Position numbers and translations under genes: made by a program. From Branchiibius sp. NY16-3462-2 (GTDB lineage Bacteria; Actinomycetota; Actinomycetes; Actinomycetales; Dermatophilaceae): a stretch of 64,000 bases of DNA. Of the stretch, positions 44,378 through 53,310 are shown piece after piece. Location of the stretch: positions 62,001-126,000 of the forward strand of contig NZ_LVCF01000046.1 of the NCBI RefSeq assembly GCF_001594145.1, read 5' to 3'. Below the pieces are notes generated by a model that had not been told where the DNA came from, did no database searches, and saw only the letters and a list, made by a program, of their open reading frames with translations. Within the stretch, counting starts at the first letter, position 1, and every line of letters begins with the position of its first letter.

Positions 44378-46028
44378 GCTCCCAGGAGCGCATGTCCCAA
44401 CCCAGCTCCTGCCGGTCCCGGATCGTGAAACCGGCTCGGGTGACGAGGGATTCGACCTCGTCCGCCGAACGCAGCCCAGAACCGTAGGCCGCCAGCAGCT
44501 GCAGGTCCAGCTCGGCGTCGTGATCGTGCACCTGCTCGTCGGTCTCCCGCAGCCGCTCGGCCACGATCGCGGTCGCTCCCGCTGGGCGGCACTGCGCCGC
44601 GAGATCCGAGAGAGCGGCCAGCGCTTCCTCGTCGGTGAACTGCTCCAGCCACCAGCACGCTACGACCACGCCACCCGGCGCGGGTCGACCGTTGGTGCTC
44701 ACCAGCAGCGCCGGCACATCGCTGTGCAACTGGGCAGCGACCGCGGCGGCGGCCGACCCGATCACGGTCGCCATCGGGTAGTCCCAGGCGTGGTGCTGCA
44801 CCAGCGACGGCGTGGCCCAGGCTGCGTCCTGGGTGAGCAGGTCCTGGGGCACCTGGGGGCGCGGGCCGTGCTGGCCGCGCAGAGCGGCAGTCACGGACGC
44901 CACCGACAGATCGAGGTACTGCGCGCGCGGATCGGTCACCTCGGCGTACTCCTCGGTCATCACCTGACCGACCGGGCCGAGAGACAGCACGCCGCCGGCG
45001 TTGACGGCGGGATCCGCCTCATCGGCGGCCAGCACGTCCTCGGCGACCAGTGCCCGTGCAAGAGCACGCAGTGCCGTCTCGTTCAGACCCAGCTCCTCGG
45101 CAAGGGTCGCCGGATCGGCCGGTTCCTTCTCGAGGCGGCCGATCAGGCCCTCCCGGATCGCCGTACGCAATGCGATCTGGGGCGTGAGCGACAACAACCG
45201 GACCAGCTGCGTCACCTCGGGGCGCTCCTGCGTGCGACGCCAATAGCCACTGACCTCCAGGCAGTCGGCGGGCACGCCGCGTTCCTTCAGGTAGCGCCGG
45301 ATCGGCTTGAGGCTCATGGCTTCTCCGGCGAACCAGCAGTAGACCGACCCGTCCGGCCACGGCATCGCGGTCACCGCGTCAGCCAGCACGGTGCTGTGCC
45401 CGGCAGCCACGCCACGCCGGTGCAGCCAGGTGAGGGTGACCCCGTCAGGCACCGGAAGGTCCTGCTGCTCGGCGGCGTCCGCCACCTCGACGAAGACCTG
45501 ACCGCCGACCCCTGCGGGCCATTCCTGCAGCAACCGGCCGATGGCTGGCAGCGCCGTTTCATCCCCACCCACCAGCAGCCGATCGACGTCGGCTGGCAGC
45601 AGGGCGGAACTCTTCGGACCCGCGATGTGCACCGGGTCCCCCACCTCGGCGCTGAGCGACCACGCCGAGGCAACGCCGCCGTCGTGTTTGACGAAGTCCA
45701 GCGTGAGCCGACCGGTGCGCGGATCCCAGTCGCGCGGGGTGTAGTCCTTGGCGGCCGAGGCCCCCGACCAGTCCAGGTGCCCCTCCACCTGACGGGGAGG
45801 TACGGCGCGGGGCTGGCCGGCGTCCGGCACGATCACCTTGACGTGGTCGTCGAAACCTTCGTTGCGCAACGGCGGTACGGCGATCCCGTCCGGCGTGGTG
45901 AACGCGCCGAGTTGATCTCCGCCGATCACGATGCGCCGCATCCGCGGCGTCACGTCACTGACTTCCAGGACGCGCAACTCACGCACGTTGATCGGATAGG
46001 TCTTCGATTCCCGCCGGGTCCGCGACAT
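44355..46028 (-). CDS. Siderophore-interacting flavoreductase fused to a methyltransferase-like domain
   Basis: Residues 1-265 form a complete siderophore-interacting protein (FAD-binding 9 plus SIP C-terminal part): MRRIVIGGDQLGAF, KDYTPRDWDPRTGRLTLDFV (FAD site), SALLPADVDRLLVGGDETALP and the closing GYWRRT. These reduce ferric siderophores in the cytoplasm. An extra 290 residues follow: a winged-helix part (about 285-335, AEELGLNETALRALARALVAED) like the dimerisation domain of O-methyltransferases, and a region (about 365-557) with the outline of a Rossmann methyltransferase but no convincing SAM-binding glycine motif. The start is ATG 46028 inside a DtxR-type iron box. Normal SIPs are about 270 residues, so this is a fusion. 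Confidence 0.88.
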   Translation of the reverse strand: MSRTRRESKTYPINVRELRVLEVSDVTPRMRRIVIGGDQLGAFTTPDGIAVPPLRNEGFDDHVKVIVPDAGQPRAVPPRQVEGHLDWSGASAAKDYTPRDWDPRTGRLTLDFVKHDGGVASAWSLSAEVGDPVHIAGPKSSALLPADVDRLLVGGDETALPAIGRLLQEWPAGVGGQVFVEVADAAEQQDLPVPDGVTLTWLHRRGVAAGHSTVLADAVTAMPWPDGSVYCWFAGEAMSLKPIRRYLKERGVPADCLEVSGYWRRTQERPEVTQLVRLLSLTPQIALRTAIREGLIGRLEKEPADPATLAEELGLNETALRALARALVAEDVLAADEADPAVNAGGVLSLGPVGQVMTEEYAEVTDPRAQYLDLSVASVTAALRGQHGPRPQVPQDLLTQDAAWATPSLVQHHAWDYPMATVIGSAAAAVAAQLHSDVPALLVSTNGRPAPGGVVVACWWLEQFTDEEALAALSDLAAQCRPAGATAIVAERLRETDEQVHDHDAELDLQLLAAYGSGLRSADEVESLVTRAGFTIRDRQELGWDMRSWELTTDQPA

Positions 46029-46046
46029 AAGGCTTACCTTACCTAA
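46028..46046 (-). promoter_or_regulatory. DtxR/IdeR iron box over the promoter and start codon
   Basis: On the minus strand TTAGGTAAGGTAAGCCTTA, matching the DtxR/IdeR consensus TTAGGTTAGGCTAACCTAA at 14 of 19 positions. It covers the -10 box TAAGGT (46036-46041, 7 bases before ATG 46028) and the first base of the gene, so iron-loaded regulator would block transcription completely. It also overlaps the last codons of the spoIIM-like gene. Confidence 0.75.
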
Positions 46047-47038
46047 CCGGCGACAGGGGCCTCCGCGCTGCGGTCCTCCGCACTCAGATCGGCACTTTCC
46101 CCGGCCCGCTCGGCCCGTCGACCCAGGGTGAACACGTAGACCAGGAACGCGGCCTCGGCGATAAGACCGATCCCGACGCGCGCCCAGGTCGGCAACCCAC
46201 TGGGTGTCACGAAGGCCTCGATCACCCCTGACACGCCGAGCACGATCACCAGACCGAGGACGACCACCATCATGCTGCGCGCCGTCTGACCCAGCGAGGC
46301 GGAACGAGACATCGCACCGGGGGCGACCCACGACCAGAAAATCCGCAGACCCGCTGCCGCCGCTACGAAGACCGCGGTCAGTTCCAGGAGGCCGTGCGGC
46401 AGGATCAGGCCGAAGAACACTCCGGCCTTGCCGTGCGAGATCAACAGCCCCGCCATGAGTCCTAGGTTGAGCATGTTCGACCAGAGCATCAGGATCACCG
46501 GGAAGCCCAGGATGCCGCCGCCGACACAGGCAGCAGCGACCCACACGTTGTTGGTCCAGACCCGGAAGGCGAAGTCGCGCGCGGCGTACTCGCTGTAGTA
46601 GTCGGCGAAGTCATGGTCGACCAGTTGCTTGATCTCCTCCGGTGTCGCGATCTGGCTGCTCACCGACGGATCGCGGATGACCCAGATGGCGATGACCGCG
46701 GCCGCCCCGAAGCTGATCGCCATGATGCTGAGCCACCACCAGCGCAACCGGTAGAGCGTGACCGGCAGGCTGACCACGAAGAACCGCGCGAAGTCCGACC
46801 AACTGGACGTGCGGGCACCCAGGGCGCGGGTCCGTGCCCGGGTCAGCAGCGTCGAGAGGTACTGCACCACAGACGGATCGGGTGCGCTGGTGCGAATCAC
46901 CGACAGGTGCGTTCCGACTCGTTGGTAGAGATCGAGCAACTCATCGGATTCCGCGCCGGTCAGTCGGCGGCGCTTGGTCAACTCGCCCAGACGCGTCCAC
47001 TCGGCGTGATGCGCCGACACGTAGGCGTCCAGGTCCAT
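46043..47038 (-). CDS. SpoIIM family membrane protein
   Basis: The 331-residue stage II sporulation protein M homologue with about five or six hydrophobic segments; in non-sporulating actinobacteria it belongs to the MoxR/DUF58/RDD cluster and its role is unknown. Seen: a cytoplasmic N-terminus (LDLYQRVGTHLSVIR), FFVVSLPVTLYRLRWWWL, VGGGILGFPVILMLWSNMLN and GLILPHGLLELTAVFVAAAAG (the HGLLE motif is diagnostic). ATG 47038 is served by minus TACCGT, sharing its TA with the RDD promoter. The stop lies within the iron box of the next gene. Confidence 0.9.
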   Translation of the reverse strand: MDLDAYVSAHHAEWTRLGELTKRRRLTGAESDELLDLYQRVGTHLSVIRTSAPDPSVVQYLSTLLTRARTRALGARTSSWSDFARFFVVSLPVTLYRLRWWWLSIMAISFGAAAVIAIWVIRDPSVSSQIATPEEIKQLVDHDFADYYSEYAARDFAFRVWTNNVWVAAACVGGGILGFPVILMLWSNMLNLGLMAGLLISHGKAGVFFGLILPHGLLELTAVFVAAAAGLRIFWSWVAPGAMSRSASLGQTARSMMVVVLGLVIVLGVSGVIEAFVTPSGLPTWARVGIGLIAEAAFLVYVFTLGRRAERAGESADLSAEDRSAEAPVAG

Positions 47039-47045
47039 GCGCGTA

Positions 47046-47055
47046 ACGGTAGCGT
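47046..47055. promoter_or_regulatory. Bidirectional promoter with shared TA (spoIIM / rdd)
   Basis: ACGGTAGCGT: minus TACCGT (47046-47051, 7 bases to ATG 47038) and plus TAGCGT (47050-47055, 7 bases to ATG 47063) share the TA at 47050-47051. Start codons are 25 bases apart. Confidence 0.6.
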
Positions 47056-47062
47056 TCCGGTC

Positions 47063-47869
47063 ATGGAGCAGGCGCTGCGCGGAGCGGATGCGGGATCGCT
47101 GATCAGCGGTGACGCGGTCCAGCTGGATATCCCGCCTGCCTCATTGCCCGGACGGGTCGTGGCCCGGTTACTCGACCAGCTGATCTACTTCGCGATCCTC
47201 CTGGTGTTGCTGTTCGGCGTCGGCCGCATCCTGGGTGGCATGGACGCGAACGCCGCGACGGTACTGCTGCTGATGTACGCCTCCGTCGTTCTCTTCATCC
47301 CGGTCGGGATCGAGGTCGCCACCCATGGTCGCTCGATCGGCAAGATGCTGTTCAAGCTGCGGGTGGTGCGTGACGACGGTGGGCCGATCACCTTCCGGCA
47401 TTCGTTGGTCCGCGGCCTGGTCGCCCTGATCGAGATCTTCTCCTTCTGGGGTCTGCCCGCACTCATCTCCGCGGCCTTGTCCACCCGGGGAAAACGGTTG
47501 GGAGACCTGGCCGCCGGGACGTACGTCGTCCGGGAAGAGACCTCGATCAAGTTGTCGCAGCCGCCGCTGGAGCCGATCGCACTGCAACCGTGGGTCAGCA
47601 ACACCGACATCCGGCCGTTGCCCGATGGGCTGGCGCTGGCCATCCGGCAGTTCCTGCTGCGCGCTCACACGTTGCTACCCGCCGCCCGCGAATCGACCGC
47701 TGCCGCGCTCATTGCGCAGGTACGGCCCTACGTCGCGCCGCCCGCGCCGACCGGTGCTCCGAACGAGGCTGTGCTGGCGGCGATCCTGGCCGAGCGGCGC
47801 CGACGGGACACCGGACGGTTGGCCCGGGAGGACGCCGTACGTTCGCGGCTCAGCGGTACCCAGGCTTGA
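47063..47869 (+). CDS. RDD family membrane protein
   Basis: The 268-residue protein has the RDD domain (Arg-Asp-Asp-type): [20 protein letters not shown] (helix 1 with the R and D), [28 protein letters not shown] and [17 protein letters not shown], three helices in all, then a long cytoplasmic C-terminus ending in a basic, Ala-rich tail. Some RDD proteins are ion antiporters; otherwise function is unknown. It starts at ATG 47063 with TAGCGT 7 bases upstream. It is the usual divergent neighbour of SpoIIM in actinobacteria. The last 20 bases overlap add. Confidence 0.88.
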   Translation: MEQALRGADAGSLISGDAVQLDIPPASLPGRVVARLLDQLIYFAILLVLLFGVGRILGGMDANAATVLLLMYASVVLFIPVGIEVATHGRSIGKMLFKLRVVRDDGGPITFRHSLVRGLVALIEIFSFWGLPALISAALSTRGKRLGDLAAGTYVVREETSIKLSQPPLEPIALQPWVSNTDIRPLPDGLALAIRQFLLRAHTLLPAARESTAAALIAQVRPYVAPPAPTGAPNEAVLAAILAERRRRDTGRLAREDAVRSRLSGTQA

Positions 47870-48911
47870 TGACGTCCTCGATCAGCCGCAGGCGCTGATC
47901 GAAGGGCAGGAACGCCGACTTCATCGCGTTGAGGGTCACCCACAGCAGGTCTGTCTTGCCCCACCCGGCCTCATCGACGAGCAGGCGCATCTCCTTGCTC
48001 ATCGAGGTGTTGCTCATCAACCGGTTGTCAGTGTTCAGCGTCACCCGGAAGGTGAGGTCCTTCAAGAAGGTAATCGGATGCGTCGCAATGGATTCCGCGG
48101 CACCGGTCTGCACGTTGGAGGACGGGCACATCTCCAGGGGGATCCGCCGGTCGCGCACGAACGCCGCCAACCGGCCCAGGTGCGGTGCCCCGTCGACATC
48201 CCGCTGGATGTCGTCGACGATCCGCACTCCGTGACCGAGCCGTTCGGCGCCGCACCACTGGATCGCCTCCCAGATGCTCGGCAGCCCGAACGCCTCGCCG
48301 GCGTGGATGGTGAAGTGGGCATTCTCGCGCCGTAGGTATTCGAAGGCGTCCAGGTGCCGCGTGGGAGGGTACCCGGCCTCCGCTCCGGCGATGTCGAAGC
48401 CGCCGACACCGTCGTCGCGATAGCGCACCGCCAGTTCGGCGATCTCCCGGCTCTTGGCCGCGTGCCGCATGGCGGTCAACAGGGCACGTACGACGATCGG
48501 CCGGCCCGCCGCCGCGGCGTCCCGTTCGCCGTCGCGGAAGCCCGCGTTCACCGCCTCGACGACCTCTTCGAGGCTCAGCCCCTGCTCCAGATGCTGCTCC
48601 GGCGCATACCGCACTTCGGCATAGACGACCCCGTCATCGGACAGGTCACGCACACACTCGTACGCCACCCGGTGCAGCGCTTCGGCGGTCTGCATGACCC
48701 CGACGGTGTGCGCGAACGTCTCCAGGTAGCGCACGAGCGATCCGGAATCGGCTGCGGCACGGAACCATTCGGCCAGGTCCGTCGCGTTGTCAGCCGGCAG
48801 CTCGCCGTACCCCGTCTCCCGCGCGAGGTCGAGCACTGTCGCGGGTCGCACACCGCCATCGAGGTGGTCGTGCAGCAGGACCTTCGGCAGGGGGGTGGTA
48901 TCAAAGCTCAC
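47850..48911 (-). CDS. add: Adenosine deaminase
   Basis: Deaminates adenosine and deoxyadenosine to inosine forms, feeding purine nucleoside phosphorylase. The 353-residue product has [12 protein letters not shown] (first zinc histidines), [14 protein letters not shown] (zinc His and catalytic Glu region), [16 protein letters not shown] and [17 protein letters not shown] (zinc Asp). Last gene of the nucleoside uptake and salvage operon; GTG 48911 overlaps the cupin gene by 11 bases. Confidence 0.95.
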   Translation of the reverse strand: MSFDTTPLPKVLLHDHLDGGVRPATVLDLARETGYGELPADNATDLAEWFRAAADSGSLVRYLETFAHTVGVMQTAEALHRVAYECVRDLSDDGVVYAEVRYAPEQHLEQGLSLEEVVEAVNAGFRDGERDAAAAGRPIVVRALLTAMRHAAKSREIAELAVRYRDDGVGGFDIAGAEAGYPPTRHLDAFEYLRRENAHFTIHAGEAFGLPSIWEAIQWCGAERLGHGVRIVDDIQRDVDGAPHLGRLAAFVRDRRIPLEMCPSSNVQTGAAESIATHPITFLKDLTFRVTLNTDNRLMSNTSMSKEMRLLVDEAGWGKTDLLWVTLNAMKSAFLPFDQRLRLIEDVIKPGYR

Positions 48912-49254
48912 GGTTCACCGTTTCGGGGCTGAAAGCGGGCAGGCAGACCGCAATGTATGACGCGCCGTCCGGGCCGCAGGAGTACCGGATGCGCTCTCCC
49001 GCAGCAGTTTTGACGGCTTGCCCGGCTTCGACGGCCAGTTGCCCCCCGGCGTGGTCGATCAGCACGGTGCCGGACAACACCACGGTGAACTCGTCGAACT
49101 CCGGCGTCTGGAACGGTTCGCTCCACCCCGCGGGGGCGGTCATGTGCGCCACGGACACACGGGTCTCAGACGTGCTGGCCGCACCGATGTGTTCCTCGAT
49201 GATCTTGCCGCCGGGCACGGGGATACGGGCCGGTGAGGCGTACAACTCAGGCAT
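48901..49254 (-). CDS. Small cupin domain protein
   Basis: The 117-residue single-domain cupin: [23 protein letters not shown] (first cupin motif with few His ligands, quoted in part as [15 protein letters not shown]) and [20 protein letters not shown] (second). Metal ligands of catalytic cupins are mostly missing, so a binding or sensing role is more likely than an enzyme. It is tightly wedged between deoA (8-base overlap) and add (11-base overlap), hence linked to nucleoside catabolism, but I cannot name its ligand. Confidence 0.75.
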   Translation of the reverse strand: MPELYASPARIPVPGGKIIEEHIGAASTSETRVSVAHMTAPAGWSEPFQTPEFDEFTVVLSGTVLIDHAGGQLAVEAGQAVKTAAGERIRYSCGPDGASYIAVCLPAFSPETVNREL

Positions 49255-50530
49255 AACGCTCCAGGATCAGGGGTGGGGGTGAGAACGCGGACTCCGCAGA
49301 GATGTCGAAGGCACCGTCAAGCGCCTCGAGCGCTCTTGCGAACCGGTCGGATTCGTCGGTGTACAGGGTCAGCAGCGGTTGACCGGCGGTCACCGCGTCA
49401 CCCGGTTTGGCGTGCAGCACCACGCCCGCGCCGGCCTGCACGACATCCTCCTTGCGCGCCCGGCCGGCACCGAGCCGCCAGGCTGCGACGCCGACGGCAA
49501 GCGCGTCGAGCCGGGTGAGGGTCCCTGAGGATGGCACGGTCACGACGTGTGACTCCCGCGCAACCGGCAGCGGCGCATCCGGTGAACCACCCTGTGCCGC
49601 AATCATTCTGCGCCACACGTCCATGGCCCGACCATCGGTCAGTGCGCGAGCGGGGTCCTCATCGACCCCGGCGGCCTGCAGCATCTCCCGGGCCAGAGTG
49701 ACCGTCAGCTCGACCACGTCCGCGGGCCCTCCCCCAGCCAGTACCTCCACCGACTCGGCCACCTCGAGGGCGTTGCCCGCCGTCAGACCCAGCGGGGTCG
49801 ACATGTCGGTCAGCAGCGCAACCGTCTTCACGCCGGCGTCAGTGCCCAGCGCCACCATTGTCTGCGCCAGCTCCGCCGCGTCCGTCTGGGTCTTCATGAA
49901 CGCGCCCGAACCGACCTTGACGTCGAGCACCAGTGCGCCGGTGCCCTCGGCGATCTTCTTGCTCATGATCGAGGAGGCGATCAGCGGGATGGACTCGACG
50001 GTGCCGGTCACATCTCGTAGCGCGTAGAGCTTCTTGTCCGCCGGGGCGAGCCCGGAACCCGCCGCGCAGATGACCGCACCCACGTCGGCCAGTTGCGTCA
50101 TCATCTCCTCGTTGGACAGCGAAGCGCGCCATCCCGCAATGGATTCCAACTTGTCCAACGTGCCCCCGGTGTGCCCCAGGCCGCGACCGGACAACTGCGG
50201 GACGGCGACCCCGAAGACCGCCACCAGCGGGGCGAGCGGCAACGTGATCTTGTCACCCACTCCCCCGGTCGAGTGTTTGTCCGCTGTCGGTTTGCCCAAC
50301 TGCGAGAACGACATCCGCTCGCCGGTGCCGATCATCGCCGCGGTCCACCGCGCGATCTCGGCCCGGGTCATCCCCCGCAGCAGGATGGCCATCGCCAGCG
50401 CCGACATCTGCTCATCGGCGACCACGCCGCGGGTGTAGGCATCGATGACCCAGTCGATCTGGCCGTCGGACAGCGTGCCACCGTCTCGTTTGGTGCGGAT
50501 GACGTCGACGGCGTCGAATCCCTCAGCCAT
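49247..50530 (-). CDS. deoA: Thymidine/pyrimidine-nucleoside phosphorylase
   Basis: Phosphorolyses thymidine, deoxyuridine or uridine to base and (deoxy)ribose-1-phosphate. The 427-residue product has DKHSTGGVGDKITLPLAPL (phosphate site), PQLSGRGLGHTGGTLDKLES (family signature), MSKKIAEGTGALVLDVK and a C-terminal barrel-sandwich domain (GVVLHAKPGDAVTAGQPLLT). ATG 50530 gives the standard length; an in-frame extension to 50638 runs into cdd. It overlaps cdd by 8 bases and the cupin gene by 8. Confidence 0.95.
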   Translation of the reverse strand: MAEGFDAVDVIRTKRDGGTLSDGQIDWVIDAYTRGVVADEQMSALAMAILLRGMTRAEIARWTAAMIGTGERMSFSQLGKPTADKHSTGGVGDKITLPLAPLVAVFGVAVPQLSGRGLGHTGGTLDKLESIAGWRASLSNEEMMTQLADVGAVICAAGSGLAPADKKLYALRDVTGTVESIPLIASSIMSKKIAEGTGALVLDVKVGSGAFMKTQTDAAELAQTMVALGTDAGVKTVALLTDMSTPLGLTAGNALEVAESVEVLAGGGPADVVELTVTLAREMLQAAGVDEDPARALTDGRAMDVWRRMIAAQGGSPDAPLPVARESHVVTVPSSGTLTRLDALAVGVAAWRLGAGRARKEDVVQAGAGVVLHAKPGDAVTAGQPLLTLYTDESDRFARALEALDGAFDISAESAFSPPPLILERYA

Positions 50531-50945
50531 GAATCGAATCCCCGCGCACGGCCGCCAGGTCGTCTCCACCGAACGCCTGCGGCAGCACCTCGGACATCGG
50601 CAGCACGCCCTCGGGAGTGAGCAGCAGACACGATGCACCGCCGTGCTCCCAGAGCAGTTGGCGGCACCGGCCGCAGGGCATCAGCGACACGCCACGGGCG
50701 TCCACACACGACACGGCGACCAACCGGCCGCCTCCGCTGGCGACCAGCGACGACACCATGCCGCACTCGGCACACAACCCCACGCCGTACGACGCGTTCT
50801 CCACGTTGCAGCCGGTCACGATCCGGCCGTCGTCCACCAATCCGGCCACGCCAACGGGGAACTGGGAGTACGGCGCGTAGGCGGTCCGCATCGCCTCGAC
50901 CGCCTGCGCGGTGAGCGCGTCCCAATCGACGGAGCTCACGCTCAT
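50523..50945 (-). CDS. cdd: Cytidine deaminase
   Basis: Deaminates cytidine and deoxycytidine to uridine forms for DeoA. The 140-residue tetrameric-type enzyme has AYAPYSQFPVGVA, TGCNVENASYG, CAECGMVSS (zinc Cys and catalytic Glu) and MPCGRCRQLLWE (two zinc Cys). ATG 50945 overlaps the permease stop (ATGA); a GTG two codons further in is an alternative. Confidence 0.95.
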   Translation of the reverse strand: MSVSSVDWDALTAQAVEAMRTAYAPYSQFPVGVAGLVDDGRIVTGCNVENASYGVGLCAECGMVSSLVASGGGRLVAVSCVDARGVSLMPCGRCRQLLWEHGGASCLLLTPEGVLPMSEVLPQAFGGDDLAAVRGDSIHG

Positions 50946-52213
50946 CCAGCCTCTCCCTTGTGATAGATCTGCCCGTCCGCCTTGGGCATTCGCAATCGCT
51001 GCGAGGCCAGCGCCATCACCAGCAACGTGGTGACGTACGGCGTGGTCGAGGTCAGCTGGGTCGGGATCGTGTCCGTCTTGAAGTAGATCACCAACAGCGC
51101 CGCACCGATCAGCAACGCGATCACACCCTGCCAGTAGCGGTGCCGGCGCACGATCTGCCACAGCCCGACGAGCAGGACGATGACGGCCAGCAACAGCAGC
51201 AGCGCGTGCACGGTGGTGCCACCACCGCGCAACTGGATCGCGTCGGTGTAGCCGAACAGCAACGCACCTGCGGCCATACCGATCGGGTTCCAGTTGCCGA
51301 AGATCATCGCCGCCAGACCGATGTATCCGCGGCCACCGGTCTGTCCCTCGATGTAGTTGCTGGAGGCGACCATCGCCAGGAAGCCACCGCCCAGACCGGC
51401 CAGACCACCGGAGATCAGCACTGCGATGAACTTGTAGAGGTTGACCTTGACGCCCAATGTCTCTGCGGCCCAGGGGTTCTCACCGCAGGAGCGCAGGCGC
51501 AGACCGAACCGGGTGCGCCACAGCAGGAAGACCGACGCGAAGACCAGCACGATAGCGATGATGGTCAGCACCGACAGGTTGGTGATCAGGCCGCCAAGCA
51601 TCCCGGCCAGATCGGAGATGAAGAACCACTGATGCTTCTCGACCGAGGCCAGGAAGCTCGACCCGGGCAGAGTGACCGTGGGTAGGTCGGGCAGGCCCGG
51701 CGACTGCGTCGGGCCGCCGCCTTCCATGCGGCCGAAAACCCGATCCGCCAGATACTTGGTCACGCCGAGGCCAATGATGTTGATCGCGACACCGGAGACG
51801 ATCTGGTCGACCGTGAAGACCACCGTGGCCAACGCGTGCAGCGCGCCACCGATCGCGCCGCCGATGATGGCACCGAGAACGCCGGCCCAGGCTCCCCAGT
51901 TCAGCGCGAAGTACGCCGCGCTCCAGGTGCCCATGATCATCATGCCTTCAAGACCGATGTTGACGATCCCCGCCCGCTCGGACCACAAACCACCCAGACC
52001 GGCCATGGCGATCGGGACGGCCAGGCCGAGTGCGGCACCGATGGCACCGGAGGAGTTCATATCGTTGGCGCCGGTCACCACCCGCAGGACGGACATGATG
52101 AAGACGCCGCCGAGGATGGCCAGCGGGATCGAGATCCGCTTATTGGCCCACAGGGCTCGCGCCGGGCTGGGCGCCGCGGGCGAGGTGGCGGCGGGGGCAG
52201 TGTCGATGCTCAT
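50942..52213 (-). CDS. Nucleoside ABC transporter permease (second)
   Basis: The 423-residue membrane subunit of the BPD_transp_2 family, paired with the preceding permease. Seen: ERAGIVNIGLEGMMIMGTWSAAYFAL (family signature, quoted in part as GIVNIGLEGMMIMGTWSAAY), RTRFGLRLRSCGENPWAAETLGVKV (the coupling loop, in part) and GGRGYIGLAAMIFGNWNPIG. About ten hydrophobic segments; the C-terminal half is longer than usual. ATG 52213 overlaps the first permease gene by 4 bases. Confidence 0.92.
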   Translation of the reverse strand: MSIDTAPAATSPAAPSPARALWANKRISIPLAILGGVFIMSVLRVVTGANDMNSSGAIGAALGLAVPIAMAGLGGLWSERAGIVNIGLEGMMIMGTWSAAYFALNWGAWAGVLGAIIGGAIGGALHALATVVFTVDQIVSGVAINIIGLGVTKYLADRVFGRMEGGGPTQSPGLPDLPTVTLPGSSFLASVEKHQWFFISDLAGMLGGLITNLSVLTIIAIVLVFASVFLLWRTRFGLRLRSCGENPWAAETLGVKVNLYKFIAVLISGGLAGLGGGFLAMVASSNYIEGQTGGRGYIGLAAMIFGNWNPIGMAAGALLFGYTDAIQLRGGGTTVHALLLLLAVIVLLVGLWQIVRRHRYWQGVIALLIGAALLVIYFKTDTIPTQLTSTTPYVTTLLVMALASQRLRMPKADGQIYHKGEAG

Positions 52214-53310
52214 GCCTGGGCCCCCACCGGCTCGCTGGGTGTCGCGAGGTCGGCCGCGACTTGTCGTTGCTCCATCCGGACTCCGAGGCGGCGGACCAGC
52301 TCGTAGGCAATGACGACGGCGAGCACCATGATCCCTTGGATGATGTTGACCAGGGCCACGCTGACCCCGGCGTTGATCTGCAGGCTGTCGGCCTGGTTGG
52401 CCAGGTAGGCCCACAGGAACGCACCGAACGCCACGCCGACCGGATGGTTACGGCCGATCAGCGCCACCGCGATACCGGTGAAGCCCAGGCCCGCCTGGCT
52501 GGTGGTGCCGTACTGGTAGTCGTTGCCGAACAGCGCTGGCAGCCCGACCAATCCGGCCACCGCACCGGACAGCAGCATTGCGATGATGGCGGTCCGCTTC
52601 ACGTCGATGCCGCTGGCCCGCGCGGCGTCGTCGGACTGGCCGGCCGCGCGCAGGTCGAATCCGAACCGGGTGCGGCTCACCACGAACCAGTAGGCGAAGC
52701 CGATGAGTACGGCGAGCAGGGACAGGCCGTAGATGTTGCTGATGTTGGTCTGCAGGAAGGGCAGCGCAGGAACGTGCGAACTCTCCGGGATCGGTTTGGT
52801 CCCAGTGGAGTTGCTGCCTGCGTTGTCGGCCTGCACCTTGGTCAGCAGCCACGCCACCAGACCGGTCGCGATGGCGTTCAGCATGATCGTGGAGATGACT
52901 TCCGAGACGCCGCGGGAGGTCTTCAGCACGGCGGCGATACCGGCCCACAGGGCACCGACCAGCATGGCCAGCAGGATCGCGGCGATCACGTTGAGCCAGC
53001 CGGGCAACCAGGCCTCACCGGCCAGCACAGCAGCAGCGAAGGCAGCCACCCGGTACTGGCCATCGACACCGATGTTGAACAGGTTCATCCGGAAGCCGAT
53101 GGCCACCGCGATACCGGACAGATAGAACGCCGCGGTGTCGTTGATCATCCGCGCCCAGGCACCCTCGACGGGGCTGGACAGGAACACCTTCCAGACCGGT
53201 CCGACCGGATCTCCGGACAGCACCAGGATGATCGAGGTGACGATGACGGCGACGATGATCGCCAGCAACGGGGCGGCCAGGTTCAGCCCGAGTCGGCGCC
53301 AACGGTTCAT
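52210..53310 (-). CDS. Nucleoside ABC transporter permease (first)
   Basis: The 366-residue membrane subunit with the same family fold: about ten helices, GFRMNLFNIGVDGQYRVAAF, GVSEVISTIMLNAIATGLVAW and RTRFGFDLRAAGQSDDAARASGI (coupling loop, in part as FGFDLRAAGQSDDAARASGI). ATG at 53310 shares one base with the ATPase stop (TGATG). It forms the channel heterodimer with the next gene product. Confidence 0.92.
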   Translation of the reverse strand: MNRWRRLGLNLAAPLLAIIVAVIVTSIILVLSGDPVGPVWKVFLSSPVEGAWARMINDTAAFYLSGIAVAIGFRMNLFNIGVDGQYRVAAFAAAVLAGEAWLPGWLNVIAAILLAMLVGALWAGIAAVLKTSRGVSEVISTIMLNAIATGLVAWLLTKVQADNAGSNSTGTKPIPESSHVPALPFLQTNISNIYGLSLLAVLIGFAYWFVVSRTRFGFDLRAAGQSDDAARASGIDVKRTAIIAMLLSGAVAGLVGLPALFGNDYQYGTTSQAGLGFTGIAVALIGRNHPVGVAFGAFLWAYLANQADSLQINAGVSVALVNIIQGIMVLAVVIAYELVRRLGVRMEQRQVAADLATPSEPVGAQA

